Shown in pieces: positions 19,606 to 29,393 of a stretch of DNA of 44,957 bases (the first letter of the stretch is position 1; every line of letters begins with the position of its first letter). Position numbers and translations under genes: made by a program. The DNA comes from Kurthia senegalensis (GTDB taxonomy: Bacteria; Bacillota; Bacilli; Bacillales_A; Planococcaceae): contig NZ_HE611074.1 in NCBI RefSeq assembly GCF_000285595.1, positions 1-44,957 of the forward strand. Reading direction: 5' to 3'. The notes beneath the pieces were generated by a model. The model searched no databases. It had not been told where the DNA came from and saw nothing but the letters and a program-made list of their open reading frames with translations.

Positions 19606-22600
19606 TTATTTTTCTTTTAAAGCATCTGGTAACGATTTCATTAATTTCTCTAATAAATCAAATGGCAACAATCCTGTTATTTTGCGTTCATCGACTGTCA
19701 ATGCTAACTGATTGCCTTCATATAAAAAGCCGACTGCACGACCAAATTGCATCGAATCGGAAACGATTTTCGCTCCGTCGATTTGGTTCGTGCCTTCTTT
19801 TGAAAATTGAATGCGAACGATTTTGTTTTTCTCTTTAATTGATTCCACACCCACTTGAATCGCATACGCACGCATTAAAGCAATGCGCATTAGACGCTCT
19901 GTCTCACTCGGCATATCACCGAAGCGGTCGTGTAATTCATCGAGCATTTCCGTATACATTTCTTCTCCGTCAATCGCTTTAATTCGTTTGTACATTTGAA
20001 TTTTTTGATAGCCATCTGGAATGTATTCGTCTGGAATATAAGCATCGTAAGGTAACACGATTTCTGGATCAATTTCTTTCACAACGACTTCGCCTTTGCT
20101 TTCTGCTTGGCGTTCTTTCACTGCTTCTTCAAGCATTTGAGAATACAAGTCGAAACCGACAGAATCGATGAAACCATGTTGTTGTGCACCGAGTAAGTTC
20201 CCTGCACCACGAATCGATAAATCACGCATCGCAATTTTGAATCCTGAGCCTAGCTCTGTAAACTCTTTAATAGCTTGTAAGCGTTGTTCTGATACTTCCG
20301 TTAACACTTTATCTATTTTGTACATAAAGTACGCATACGCGACACGATTTGAACGTCCAACGCGCCCTCTCAATTGATACAACTGAGAAAGCCCCATATG
20401 ATCTGCATTGTTCACGATCAGCGTATTCGCATTCGGAATATCGACACCCGTTTCAATAATCGTCGTCGTCACGAGCACATCGTATTCACCTTCTAAAAAG
20501 CCGTAAACCATCGATTCTAACTCTCGTTCGGTCATTTTACCGTGTGCATGTCCAACGCGGGCTTCGGGTACGAGTGCTTGAATTTTTTCTACTTCACGAG
20601 CCATATCATCTACGCGATTGTGTAAGTAAAACACTTGCCCACCGCGAGCCATTTCACGCTCGATAGCCTCGCGTACGAGTGCACCGTTATATTCCATAAC
20701 GTACGTTTGGACTGGGAAGCGGTTTGCGGGTGGTGTTTCAATGACAGATAAATCACGCACACCGACCATCGACATGTGCAGCGTACGAGGAATTGGTGTC
20801 GCGGTTAACGTTAAGACGTCGACGTTCGTACGTAATGTTTTAATACGCTCTTTATGCGTCACGCCGAAACGTTGTTCTTCATCGACAATAAGCAATCCTA
20901 AATCTTGATAAATAACATCTTTCGATAAGAGACGATGCGTCCCAACGACGATGTCTACCGTACCTTCTTTTAATCCTTTAATCGTTTCATTTTGTTGCTT
21001 TCTCGTACGGAAACGACTAAGCATCCCAACATTTACAGCAAAGTCTTGGAAACGTTCTTGTAACGTCTCAAAATGTTGCTGTGCCAAAATAGTCGTCGGC
21101 ACTAAAAAGGCTACTTGTTTACCATCTAATATCGCTTTATACGCCGCACGAATAGCTACTTCCGTTTTCCCGTATCCTACGTCACCACAAACGAGGCGAT
21201 CCATTGGACGTGCTCGTTCCATATCCGCTTTCACTTCACGAATCGTTCGTAATTGATCGTCCGTTTCTTCATAAGGGAATGCGAGTTCAAATTGACGCAT
21301 TTCATCGCTATCCGGTGAATAAGCAAAGCCTACTTCCGCTTCACGCTTCGCATACAATTTAATTAAATCATCCGCAATATCTTGTACGGCAGACGATACT
21401 TTACGTTTCGTTTTTTGCCATTCTGTGCCACCGAGTTTGTGTAGCTTCGGCTTTTTATCTTCCGCTGCTACGTATTTCTGAATCAAATCAATTTGATCTA
21501 CAGGAACGAACAACTTATCATCCGCACGGTAAACGATGTTTAAGTAATCTTTATGTTTACCCCCGACTTCTAATGTTTCGATGCCGATATATTTACCGAT
21601 CCCGTGATGAACGTGAACGACGTAGTCACCTGGTTTAATTTCCGTATAACTTTTAATTCGTTCTGCATTCGTCATTTTTTGAGGACGTGTTTTTTTCTTC
21701 GGTTTTTGTTTAAATAATTCTTCCTCTGTCACGACTGCGATGCGTTGCAATGGCAATTCGAAACCAGCTGATAAATTACCAGCAACCGCAAAGATGCCCG
21801 TGCCTTTCGGTTCACCTAGCTGCACGTGTAAATCGTAATCTTCAAACATCGATTGGATTTTCGGTAAGCGTTCCGCATCTTCCGTCATGAACATAACCGT
21901 AAAGCTGCTGTTCAGCCAACGTTCCATTTCATTTTGCAACATCGCCATTTGTCCGTGGAAATGTTGCATCGGTTTACATGAAAAAGCAACCGTTTTATGA
22001 AAACGCACACCAGAAAACGTACGCGCAAACAATGTGAAATACAGCGTTTGTTGCGAAATGTTTGCCATAATTTCTTTTAATGTGAAGGAAGGTTTCACCG
22101 CATGCACCATTTTACCGTCTTCGATTAATGATAAAAACCATTCCTCTTCTTCTTTACTCCACGCTTCCATCACTTCTTGTACACGACCGAGTTCATCGTA
22201 TAAAACGAGTCCATTCGCATCAAAGTAATCGCCTAAAAACACTGGATTTTCATACAATAAAGAACCGTAACGATTCGTATATTCCGGTAGTTCGCCTCGT
22301 TGTAATAAAGCGATATCCCCTTGAATATTTTCGACTAACAATTGTTTCGTTTCTTCATTCTTCACTTTTTTCAAGCTTGCTGCTAATGCCGTTTCTAATC
22401 GAGTCGCTAACGACTTACGTTCTTCCACAGTCAAAATAAATTCAGCTGCTGGTAATAACGTAATTTTTTCAAGCGTATCAATTGAACGTTGGTCGTCTGC
22501 AGAAAACGTACGGATTGAATCCACTTCCGTATCGAATAATTCAATTCGTACAGGCATTTCCATATACGGTGGATACACATCGATAATGCCTCCACGTACC

Positions 22601-23124
22601 GCAAATTCTCCTGGCGTCGTCACCATATCGCTACGTTCATAGCCCATTACGACAAGTTGTTGAAGTAGTGCATCAATATCGACATCTTCACTCACTTCAA
22701 CTGTGACACGTAATTTCAACCATTGCTCTTTCGAATGCATCATTTTGCGCATACCCGCAATCGGAATAATATAAATGCCGCGCTCTCCTTGCACAAGATG
22801 ATCCAACGTTTCGATACGCGCTGAACGTAATTCTGGACTTGCTACTGCCATATCCGCTGCGATGAATTCGTCTGCTGGATAATAATGAACGTCCTGTTCT
22901 CCAATTAATTTCACTAAATCATCGTACATTTTTTGCCCTTGTAATAAGTTCGGCGTCAAAATATAAATCGATTTTTCCAGTTCATGGTACATCGTTTCGA
23001 TCATCGCTGGACGCGCGCTACCCGACAAACCGGTCACGAGTGTTTCTGTCATTCCTTCTGACAAATCCATTATGAAATTTTTCATATGTGAATCTTGTAC
23101 GAGTAAATTACGTAATGCCTCCAT
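19606..23124 (-). CDS. mfd: Transcription-repair coupling factor
   Basis: Removes RNA polymerase stalled at lesions and recruits UvrA. The 1172 residues have the full architecture: UvrB-like N-terminal module (1-350), RNA-polymerase interaction domain (about 485-560, KPGDYVVHVHHGIGKYIGIE), RecG-like translocase with Walker A GDVGYGKTEVA, DEEQRFG box and TATPIPRTL, motif VI QLRGRVGRS, then the TRG and C-terminal D7 domain. AGGAGG lies 8-9 nt before the ATG. It follows pth, with only a weak hairpin between; the anti-sigma gene fin (yabK) that sits in this gap in B. subtilis is missing. Confidence 0.97.
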   Translation of the reverse strand: MEALRNLLVQDSHMKNFIMDLSEGMTETLVTGLSGSARPAMIETMYHELEKSIYILTPNLLQGQKMYDDLVKLIGEQDVHYYPADEFIAADMAVASPELRSARIETLDHLVQGERGIYIIPIAGMRKMMHSKEQWLKLRVTVEVSEDVDIDALLQQLVVMGYERSDMVTTPGEFAVRGGIIDVYPPYMEMPVRIELFDTEVDSIRTFSADDQRSIDTLEKITLLPAAEFILTVEERKSLATRLETALAASLKKVKNEETKQLLVENIQGDIALLQRGELPEYTNRYGSLLYENPVFLGDYFDANGLVLYDELGRVQEVMEAWSKEEEEWFLSLIEDGKMVHAVKPSFTLKEIMANISQQTLYFTLFARTFSGVRFHKTVAFSCKPMQHFHGQMAMLQNEMERWLNSSFTVMFMTEDAERLPKIQSMFEDYDLHVQLGEPKGTGIFAVAGNLSAGFELPLQRIAVVTEEELFKQKPKKKTRPQKMTNAERIKSYTEIKPGDYVVHVHHGIGKYIGIETLEVGGKHKDYLNIVYRADDKLFVPVDQIDLIQKYVAAEDKKPKLHKLGGTEWQKTKRKVSSAVQDIADDLIKLYAKREAEVGFAYSPDSDEMRQFELAFPYEETDDQLRTIREVKADMERARPMDRLVCGDVGYGKTEVAIRAAYKAILDGKQVAFLVPTTILAQQHFETLQERFQDFAVNVGMLSRFRTRKQQNETIKGLKEGTVDIVVGTHRLLSKDVIYQDLGLLIVDEEQRFGVTHKERIKTLRTNVDVLTLTATPIPRTLHMSMVGVRDLSVIETPPANRFPVQTYVMEYNGALVREAIEREMARGGQVFYLHNRVDDMAREVEKIQALVPEARVGHAHGKMTERELESMVYGFLEGEYDVLVTTTIIETGVDIPNANTLIVNNADHMGLSQLYQLRGRVGRSNRVAYAYFMYKIDKVLTEVSEQRLQAIKEFTELGSGFKIAMRDLSIRGAGNLLGAQQHGFIDSVGFDLYSQMLEEAVKERQAESKGEVVVKEIDPEIVLPYDAYIPDEYIPDGYQKIQMYKRIKAIDGEEMYTEMLDELHDRFGDMPSETERLMRIALMRAYAIQVGVESIKEKNKIVRIQFSKEGTNQIDGAKIVSDSMQFGRAVGFLYEGNQLALTVDERKITGLLPFDLLEKLMKSLPDALKEK

Positions 23125-23152
23125 CTTGTGTACCTCCTAGTTCTAAATACAG

Positions 23153-23185
23153 AAAAAGGCTCTGACCGCTTCTAGTGGCCAAAGC
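23153..23185 (-). terminator. Weak terminator or attenuator between pth and mfd
   Basis: Minus strand GCTTTGGCC / GGTCAGAGC form a 9-bp stem with G-U pairs followed by TTTTTC, 30 bp before mfd. It probably reduces rather than blocks readthrough from pth into mfd. Confidence 0.5.
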
Positions 23186-23201
23186 TCATTTCTCCGATAT
23201 G

Positions 23202-23765
23202 TTATTTTTGATTGTATTTGTTCATCACTTCTGCGAACGGTTTTTCTAAAAAGAAAGCACACGCATCTGCTGCTGTAGAAAAAGCCTCTTGCATCGCAGG
23301 CATTTCCTCTTTTGAAAAGCGAGATAATACGTAATCTGGCACTTTCATTCCTTGAGGTGGGCGGCTAATACCGACGCGCACGCGGTTAAAGTTTTGTGTA
23401 CCTAAATGTTGAATTAACGATTTGATTCCGTTATGTCCACCGGCACTTCCTTTTTGGCGTAAACGTAACTTCCCTTTATCTAAATCCATGTCATCATAAA
23501 TTACGACGATGTCTTCTACATCAATATCAAAGTAATCCATCATCGGACGAACTGCTTCTCCTGAGATGTTCATGTATGTTAATGGTTTCATTAACATTAC
23601 TTTTCCTTCTGGACGATGCGCTGTCGCATAGGCAGCATTGAATTTCTCTTGATTCAATGTCATCCCCCACTTATCAGCTAATGCATCAATCGTATCGAAA
23701 CCGACATTGTGGTGTGTATGTTCATATTGTTTCCCTGGATTTCCAAGGCCAATAAATAATTTCAT
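23202..23765 (-). CDS. pth: Peptidyl-tRNA hydrolase
   Basis: Recycles peptidyl-tRNA released by drop-off (spoVC in B. subtilis). The 187 residues have [18 protein letters not shown] with the catalytic His near residue 19, [28 protein letters not shown] with the Asp that orients it, and [12 protein letters not shown]. The residue before the catalytic His is His instead of the usual Arg (THHN for TRHN). The frame is open to 23816, but ATG at 23763-23765 starts the conserved fold and has AGAGGT upstream. Confidence 0.95.
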   Translation of the reverse strand: MKLFIGLGNPGKQYEHTHHNVGFDTIDALADKWGMTLNQEKFNAAYATAHRPEGKVMLMKPLTYMNISGEAVRPMMDYFDIDVEDIVVIYDDMDLDKGKLRLRQKGSAGGHNGIKSLIQHLGTQNFNRVRVGISRPPQGMKVPDYVLSRFSKEEMPAMQEAFSTAADACAFFLEKPFAEVMNKYNQK

Positions 23766-23870
23766 AAAGCTCAGACCTCTTCCTTTTGAGTTGCTAATCA
23801 TTTTATATTCTATCATAGAGGGTATTCTTTGGCGAAAATGACACTTCCGCTTCCTTTATAAAAGCACACT

Positions 23871-23903
23871 AAAAAAGAGGAAGCCTTTGAACGGCTCCCT
23901 CTT
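23871..23903 (-). terminator. Terminator after the TerC-family gene
   Basis: Stem GAGGGAGCC / GGCTTCCTC on the minus strand with one mismatch, followed by TTTTTTAG, directly after the stop of the TerC gene. Confidence 0.82.
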
Positions 23904-23907
23904 TTCA

Positions 23908-24651
23908 CTATGCTTCTTTCTTCTTATTGCGATAATGGACGACGAATGTTCCAAGGAACGCCAAAATTAAAACAAGGAAGAATAAATAATGTGATACTTC
24001 GATATGGAATACACTTAATAACATTTTAATCGCAATGATCCCGATTAAAACGAATGCTGTCGTTTCCAACTCTGGAATTTTATCAATTAATGTAACGAAT
24101 ACACCTGCGATTGTACGCATCATTAAAATACCGAGCATACCACCGACTAGTAGTACCCACACTTCTGAAGATACGGCAAATGCAGCTAAAATAGAATCGA
24201 CTGAGAAAGCGATATCCATTAACTCCACCATAACGACCGTTGCCCAAAACGTTCCGAATACGCGTACGAGCCACGTATCTTTTTTGAACTCTTTCGCCTC
24301 GTCTTCCTCTTGTTTTTTCAAGAAGAATGATAAGCAAATCCACCCTAAATAAAGGGCACCAAAAAGTTTAATAAACCAGAATTTAACTAAGTATACGCCG
24401 ATGCCGATGAAGATGAAGCGGAATACGTACGCACCGATCATCCCGTAAAGTAATGCCTTCTTACGTTGCTTTTCTGGTAAATGTTTTACGAGTACTGCAA
24501 GGACAAGTGTATTATCTGCTGAAAGTAATCCTTCAATGACAACTAATGATAAAATTAATCCCCAGTTGACTGGATTCGATAAAACCTCGACCCAATGTTG
24601 CCAGTCAAAAAATAGAGCATATGTGTTAAGTATATTTTGTAATATTTCCAT
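23908..24651 (-). CDS. TerC-family integral membrane protein (YceF-like)
   Basis: A seven-to-nine-span membrane protein of the TerC family, linked to tellurium/oxyanion resistance and, in Bacillus, to metal ion loading of secreted proteins and manganese efflux. The 247 residues carry the family's conserved acidic membrane motifs: VVIEGLLSADNTLVLAV near residue 40 and MVELMDIAFSVDSILAAFAV near residue 150, each with a Glu and an Asp within spans. GGAGG lies 7 nt before the ATG. It is downstream of a broken TerD gene, which supports a ter operon origin. Intact, so it may still be functional. Confidence 0.88.
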   Translation of the reverse strand: MEILQNILNTYALFFDWQHWVEVLSNPVNWGLILSLVVIEGLLSADNTLVLAVLVKHLPEKQRKKALLYGMIGAYVFRFIFIGIGVYLVKFWFIKLFGALYLGWICLSFFLKKQEEDEAKEFKKDTWLVRVFGTFWATVVMVELMDIAFSVDSILAAFAVSSEVWVLLVGGMLGILMMRTIAGVFVTLIDKIPELETTAFVLIGIIAIKMLLSVFHIEVSHYLFFLVLILAFLGTFVVHYRNKKKEA

Positions 24652-24722
24652 ATATGTTCCTCCAGAACGTTCTAGCTTACCTACTCGGAATAAAACCGAA
24701 TCGCAACGCTATTTTGCTTTCA

Positions 24723-25246
24723 CTAAACAGATAGGCCGTATGCTGAAACGAGTGATGCTAAACCACCTTGATAGCCTGAACCGACTGCATTGAATTTCCA
24801 TTCGCCATTATTGCGATAAAGCTCACAAAATACGACAGCCGTTTCGATCGAGAAGTCTTCTCCTAAATCGAATCGTAACACTTCACTGCCTTGGTCTTCA
24901 TCCAGTAAACGAACGAATGCATTTTCAACTTGACCGAAGTTTTGGTGACGTGCTTCCGCATCGTGAATCGTGACAGTAATCGCGATTCGTTGAACGTCTG
25001 CTGGCACTTTATTCAGATGAATTTTAATTTGTTCATCATCGCCGTCTCCTTCTCCGGTACGGTTATCATCCGTATGCTCACCAGAACCATCTGTACTTAC
25101 TAAGTTGTTATAAAAAATGAAGTCTAAATCTTGGCGACATTTGCCTTGGTCATTTAAAAGAAATGCAGATGCGTCTAAATCAAACTCGGCCCTCCATCGA
25201 ATGTTTTAACGTCCCAGCCTAAACCGATTACGATATTTTGTGTCCA
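24723..25246 (-). pseudogene. TerD-family (stress/tellurium resistance) protein, truncated and frameshifted
   Basis: The C-terminal part (94 residues from 25007) reads VTIHDAEARHQNFGQV, DLGEDFSIETAVVFCELYR and NGEWKFNAVGSG, unmistakable TerD. The frame continues upstream through GEGDGDDEQ, DFIFYNN and EFDLDASAF up to 25189. There the GGGG expected for DGGAEFD is GGG (25190-25192), a one-base loss; beyond it IVIGLGWDVKTFDGG follows in another frame. Above 25246 a stop appears and the first 18 or so residues of TerD are missing; the sequence instead belongs to the upstream ORF. It therefore has neither a start nor an intact frame. About 174 residues would remain of a usual 190. Confidence 0.85.
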
Positions 25247-25598
25247 TTAATGGCAAAAGTTGCTTCCCTGCAAAAAATGCCATAAAACGATTTAAAGAAA
25301 TCGGATTTTCTCGGTGCATCTGCAAAATATTCACGATGTCCGTCCGTTTCGTCGCATCAATTTGTTTCGGTAAATTTTCAAAAAGCAACGTCCATTGTAT
25401 GCTCGAATTCGTTAACGTATCCAAATATTCTTGCATATCATACGCTGTCGTATAAACACCTAAAATTTGTTTCGCTACACGAGAATATTCAATGGACTGT
25501 TGTTCTTTTATATAAACTGGTCGCATAAATAATTTGTCATTTATGACTTCTTGCCACTTTTTCGTACCTTCTTCATAATTATGTGGAATTAAACGCAT
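25206..25598 (-). pseudogene. Fragment resembling the YceG-like Ter-operon protein (N-terminal part)
   Basis: A 130-residue ORF starting at ATG 25596-25598, 6 nt after GGGGTG. Segments such as YSRVAKQILGV, LLFENLPKQIDA and HRENPISLNRFMAFFAGK resemble what I remember of the N-terminus of YceG, the roughly 540-residue putative biosynthetic-module protein of ter operons. That match is from memory and uncertain. The last 12 codons, after LLPLM, are the start of the TerD remnant read in the wrong frame, which shows that a deletion fused the two genes near 25240. It may be expressed, but not as a normal protein. Confidence 0.45.
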
Positions 25599-25810
25599 GT
25601 TCGACACCCCAATACGAATATGCTTTATACAAATCATTCGTGCTATTATTTTTCGTAGTTCCTTTAGTTATATAGTATTGAAATTTTTTCGTAAAACTAT
25701 AAAAAGCATTCTACGTGAAAAACTAGTCGAATCCGTATACATTTCATACAAAAAGAGGTGAATGGATTTTAACATGGTAGCTATTTTCAAACTATATGTT
25801 TCAACAAAAG

Positions 25811-25841
25811 AAAAAGGACTTGCCGAAGCAAGTCCTTTTCG
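25811..25841 (-). terminator. Terminator after ctc
   Basis: Stem AAGGACTTGC / GCAAGTCCTT closed on the minus strand by a stable TTCG tetraloop and followed by TTTTTC, about 65 bp after the ctc stop. Confidence 0.92.
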
Positions 25842-25904
25842 TTTAAGCGCTACTGCGCATGTATAAAAGTGCAAATTGAAAATATGCTCTTTCAATTATG
25901 CAAC

Positions 25905-26537
25905 TTATTCTGCTTTGTCCTCATCTTCCACAGTTCCGTTATCGGCTACTGGTTCAGTCGCTTCTAAATCAGCTTCTAGTTCTGCTTCTGATACTGGTGC
26001 AGAAACAGTTACTAATACGTCCTCATCTTCATTAAGAATCGTATATTTTGATTTATCGCGTACTTCACCAACAGTTAATGTATCGCCGATAGCTAACGCA
26101 GAAATGTCTACTTCCACAGATTCAGGAAGATCATTTGGTTTAGCTGATACTTTAATTTCACGGATTGGTTGTTGTAATACGCCGCCTTCTTTAACGCCTG
26201 GCGATACGCCTACTGTAACGACCGGCACTTCTACTTCTAACTCTTGACGCATGCTTACTGCTAAAAAGTCTAAGTGGACCAGTTTGCCTTGTACCGGATC
26301 TTTTTGTACTTCTTTTAATACTGCATTCACATTTTTGCCCTCAACATCGAGTGTAATGATCGCATTACGACCCTCGATACGGATCGTTTTTTCTAATTGT
26401 TTTGCATCGACTGCGATTGGGGTAGAATCGGTTTTGAAACCGTAGACAACTGCTGGCACGTACCCCGACTTTCGCAGTTCCGTTTTAATTGAACGCTTGT
26501 GCGCTTCGCGTACTTTTGCTGTTACTGATGTTCCCAT
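25905..26537 (-). CDS. ctc: Ribosomal protein bL25, long CTC form
   Basis: Binds 5S rRNA in the large subunit; the CTC (TL5) form carries an extra C-terminal domain and is stress-induced in Bacillus. The 210 residues comprise the L25 domain (1-95, AKVREAHKRSIKTELRKSGYVPAVVYG) and the beta-rich TL5 C-domain (VPVVTVGVSPGVKEGGVLQQ), ending in an acidic tail of about 30 residues. ATG at 26535-26537 follows GAAAGGGG and gives MGTSVTAKVRE. It is a single-gene unit with a sigma-B-type promoter. Confidence 0.94.
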   Translation of the reverse strand: MGTSVTAKVREAHKRSIKTELRKSGYVPAVVYGFKTDSTPIAVDAKQLEKTIRIEGRNAIITLDVEGKNVNAVLKEVQKDPVQGKLVHLDFLAVSMRQELEVEVPVVTVGVSPGVKEGGVLQQPIREIKVSAKPNDLPESVEVDISALAIGDTLTVGEVRDKSKYTILNEDEDVLVTVSAPVSEAELEADLEATEPVADNGTVEDEDKAE

Positions 26538-26600
26538 GAAAATTTCCCCTTTCAAATTACGTCTCAAAAAACATTTATCTTTTTGTGTTACAAATAATTA

Positions 26601-26626
26601 ATTCCCTAAATGAGTAGCATTTAAAC
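26601..26626 (-). promoter_or_regulatory. sigma-B-type promoter of ctc
   Basis: Minus strand GTTTAA (26621-26626), 14-nt spacer, GGGAAT (26601-26606), a near-exact match to the general-stress sigma-B consensus (GTTTAA, 12-14 nt, GGGWAT). It lies 64 bp before the ctc start and just after the prs terminator. B. subtilis ctc is the textbook sigma-B gene. Confidence 0.8.
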
Positions 26627-26635
26627 ATAAACAGA

Positions 26636-26667
26636 CAAAAAGAGCGTAGGCAAATGCCCACGCTCCC
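26636..26667 (-). terminator. Terminator after prs
   Basis: Stem GAGCGTGGGC / GCCTACGCTC, loop ATTT, followed by TTTTTGTC on the minus strand; ends the glmU-prs unit. Confidence 0.88.
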
Positions 26668-26688
26668 TTCGTAAAATACGTTTATATA

Positions 26689-27648
26689 TTAATCAAATAA
26701 TTTACTTACTGATTTGTTTTCGTAAATGCGTACGATTGCATCAGCTAATAATTTTGAAACAGAAAGTTGGTGAATTTTTGGTGATTTTTTCTCTTCTGAT
26801 AATTGAATTGAATCTGTAACGACTAATTCTTTAATAACAGAGTTTTCGATACGTTCGATTGCTGGACCAGAAAGTACTGGGTGAGTACAGCAAGCGTAAA
26901 CTTCTTTAGCGCCTGCTTCTTTAAGGGCAGCAGCACCGATTGTAATTGTGCCTGCAGTATCGATGATATCATCGATTAAGATACACGTTTTGCCTTCTAC
27001 ATTACCAACGATGTTCATAACTTCTGCAACATTTGGTTTTGGACGACGTTTATCAATAATCGCAATTGGGGCTTTAAGACGTTCAGCCATTTTACGAGCA
27101 CGAGTAACACCACCGTGATCAGGAGATACGATGACTAAGTCATTGCCTTCAAAACCTTTTTCTTTGAAGTAATCAGATAGTAATGAAGAACCTACTAAGT
27201 GATCGATTAAAATATCAAAGAAACCTTGGATTTGTGGAGCATGTAAATCTAAAAGAACGACGCGAGTAGCGCCAGCTGTTTCTAAAAGATTTGCTACTAA
27301 TTTAGCCGTAATTGGTTCACGTGAACGTGCTTTACGGTCTTGACGAGCGTAGCCATAATAAGGCATTACTACATTTACTGTGCGTGCAGAAGCACGTTTC
27401 ACAGCATCAACCATAATTAATAACTCCATTAGGTTTTCATTTACTGGAGCTGAAGTAGACTGCACGATAAATACGTCACAACCACGAATACTTTCCTCAA
27501 TGCTGATTTGAATTTCTCCATCACTGAAGTGTTTTACAGAGCTTTTACCTAGCTCTACACCCATTTCCTCTGCAATCGCAGAAGCAAGTGGTTCGTTAGA
27601 ATTTAGAGAAAAGATTTTTAAATTTGAGTTAGCATATTGATACGGCAT
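26689..27648 (-). CDS. prs: Ribose-phosphate pyrophosphokinase (PRPP synthase)
   Basis: Makes PRPP from ribose 5-phosphate and ATP for purine, pyrimidine, histidine and NAD synthesis. The 319 residues are class I length; seen are [36 protein letters not shown]-type [17 protein letters not shown] and the PRPP loop [18 protein letters not shown] precedes the ATG. It follows glmU by 39 bp, the conserved Bacillus arrangement. Confidence 0.97.
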   Translation of the reverse strand: MPYQYANSNLKIFSLNSNEPLASAIAEEMGVELGKSSVKHFSDGEIQISIEESIRGCDVFIVQSTSAPVNENLMELLIMVDAVKRASARTVNVVMPYYGYARQDRKARSREPITAKLVANLLETAGATRVVLLDLHAPQIQGFFDILIDHLVGSSLLSDYFKEKGFEGNDLVIVSPDHGGVTRARKMAERLKAPIAIIDKRRPKPNVAEVMNIVGNVEGKTCILIDDIIDTAGTITIGAAALKEAGAKEVYACCTHPVLSGPAIERIENSVIKELVVTDSIQLSEEKKSPKIHQLSVSKLLADAIVRIYENKSVSKLFD

Positions 27649-27687
27649 GATGGCCTCCTGTTTAGTTATAAATTATTTTAATTTTAA

Positions 27688-29043
27688 TTATTTCACGTAG
27701 TTTTCTTTGTTCTCTTGACGAGAACGTCCAATAGCAAGCGCATTGTCTGGTACGTCTTTGTGCACGGTAGTACCTGCAGCAATTAATGAATTTTCACCTA
27801 ATGTAACAGGTGCCATTAAGTTTGCATTACAGCCGACAAATGATTTGTCTTTAATGATCGTTTTGAACTTGTTCACACCGTCATAATTTACTGTAATTGT
27901 ACCGCAACCGATATTAACGTCAGAACCAATTTCAGCGTCACCTAAATAAGTTAAGTGAGACGCTTTACTACCTTCACCTAAAGTCGTTTTCTTCAGTTCA
28001 ACGAAGTTGCCGACTTTCGCTTTATTTAATACATTCGATGCAGGGCGAATATGTGCAAAAGGACCGACTGCAACGTCGTCTCCAATTGTACTTTCTTCTA
28101 CAACCGAATTTTTCACAGATGTGCGGTCGCCAATTTGGCTATCGCTCACTTGTGTATTCGGTCCGATTAGACAATCTTCACCGATTGACACAGTTCCTTC
28201 TAACATTGTTCCTGGTAAAAGAATCGTGTCAGAACCAATCGTTACGTCTGTACCGATATATGTGTTTTCAGGATTAATAATTGTCACGCCATTACGCATA
28301 TGTTTTTCATTAATACGCGCACGCATAATCGTTTCAGCTTGAGAAAGCGCGAAACGATCATTGACACCAAGTGTTTCAGAGAAATCGTCACATACAGATG
28401 CAGCGACTACTTCTCCTTGATTTTTTAAAATTTCAATAACATCTGGTAAATAATATTCACCTTGTGCATTGTCGTTGCCGACTAATTGCAATGCAGCGAA
28501 TAACGCTTTGTTATCAAAGCAGTACGTACCTGTGTTAATTTCAGTGACTAAACGTTGTTCTTCTGTCGCATCTTTATGTTCAACAATTTGAGAAACTTGA
28601 CCGTCTTCCGAACGTAAAATACGTCCATAACCAGTCGGATCTTCAGCGATTGCCGTTAAGATCGTTGCTTTTGCTTGTTGAGCTTCATGATGGGCAATTA
28701 ACGCTTCCATTGTCTCTGGACGAATCAATGGCGTGTCCCCACAAATAACAATCGTCGTTCCTTCAAGGTTGCCAAGTAAAGGCTCAGCTTGTTGAACGGC
28801 ATGAGCTGTACCAAGCTGTTCGGCTTGTAATACATATTCACTCTTATCACCAAGTTGTTCTTTTACTTTTTCTGCCCCGTGTCCAACGATTGAAACTGTA
28901 CGTGTGACATCTAGCGTTTGAATGTGGTCTACTACATGTTCTACCATTGGTTTTCCACATACAGAATGAAGAACTTTATATAATTTGGATTTCATACGTG
29001 TGCCTTGGCCAGCAGCCAAAATAACCGCATAAATATTTGTCAT
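27688..29043 (-). CDS. glmU: Bifunctional UDP-GlcNAc pyrophosphorylase / glucosamine-1-phosphate acetyltransferase
   Basis: Makes UDP-GlcNAc for peptidoglycan and teichoic acid. The 451 residues begin with the nucleotidyltransferase [18 protein letters not shown], have [11 protein letters not shown], and switch at about 250 to the left-handed beta-helix of hexapeptide repeats (for example [14 protein letters not shown] and [10 protein letters not shown]-type VGNFVELKK) ending in the acetyltransferase site. The frame is open to 29145; ATG at 29041-29043, 10 nt after GGAGG, gives [12 protein letters not shown]. Confidence 0.96.
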   Translation of the reverse strand: MTNIYAVILAAGQGTRMKSKLYKVLHSVCGKPMVEHVVDHIQTLDVTRTVSIVGHGAEKVKEQLGDKSEYVLQAEQLGTAHAVQQAEPLLGNLEGTTIVICGDTPLIRPETMEALIAHHEAQQAKATILTAIAEDPTGYGRILRSEDGQVSQIVEHKDATEEQRLVTEINTGTYCFDNKALFAALQLVGNDNAQGEYYLPDVIEILKNQGEVVAASVCDDFSETLGVNDRFALSQAETIMRARINEKHMRNGVTIINPENTYIGTDVTIGSDTILLPGTMLEGTVSIGEDCLIGPNTQVSDSQIGDRTSVKNSVVEESTIGDDVAVGPFAHIRPASNVLNKAKVGNFVELKKTTLGEGSKASHLTYLGDAEIGSDVNIGCGTITVNYDGVNKFKTIIKDKSFVGCNANLMAPVTLGENSLIAAGTTVHKDVPDNALAIGRSRQENKENYVK

Positions 29044-29080
29044 GACATTAAGTCCTCCAGTTTGCTGATTTTCTCTTATG

Positions 29081-29109
29081 ACTATATAGCAAAATTCGTT
29101 ACTTTTCAA
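29081..29109 (-). promoter_or_regulatory. sigma-A promoter of glmU-prs
   Basis: Minus strand TTGAAA (29104-29109), 17-nt spacer, TATAGT (29081-29086), 40 bp before the glmU ATG. Confidence 0.65.
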
Positions 29110-29120
29110 GGCTTTAAGAC

Positions 29121-29361
29121 TTGACAAAAAGATGTCATACATCATAAAATTAAATCCTTTTGTTTTTTTAATCCTTTTCTCTCAATAAAAAACGGATACT
29201 ATCAGTATTTCAAGTACATATTTTCTATCATTAAAGAAATATTTCATATCTTTTAAACTTTTATGAACTTTATCCATCTATAGAATTTTATTTTCAGCCA
29301 TCTAAAAATAACGTAACTATACATTCATACGGACGATGTCGAAACAACGATGTTGTTTTTT
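29121..29361 (+). ncRNA. Candidate plus-strand small RNA in the spoVG-glmU gap
   Basis: TTGACA (29121-29126), 18-nt spacer, TAAAAT (29145-29150), then about 200 nt downstream a perfect 7-bp hairpin AAACAAC-GAT-GTTGTTT ending in a T-run (to 29361). The hairpin has its T-tract only on the plus strand. No ORF in between. Purely a promoter-plus-terminator prediction. Confidence 0.25.
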
Positions 29362-29393
29362 CATTCCCCCTTTCAAAAGGCTTTAGACATATG

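Noticed and set aside
25668-25895. 75-codon minus-strand ORF between ctc and the YceG-like fragment
   Set aside because: It runs through the ctc terminator, has no ribosome-binding site and shows no domain-like pattern.
29317-29364. 15-codon ORF on the minus strand (MKKQHRCFDIVRMNV) after GGGGG
   Set aside because: Too short, the ribosome-binding site touches the start codon and the ORF overlaps a plus-strand terminator-like hairpin.
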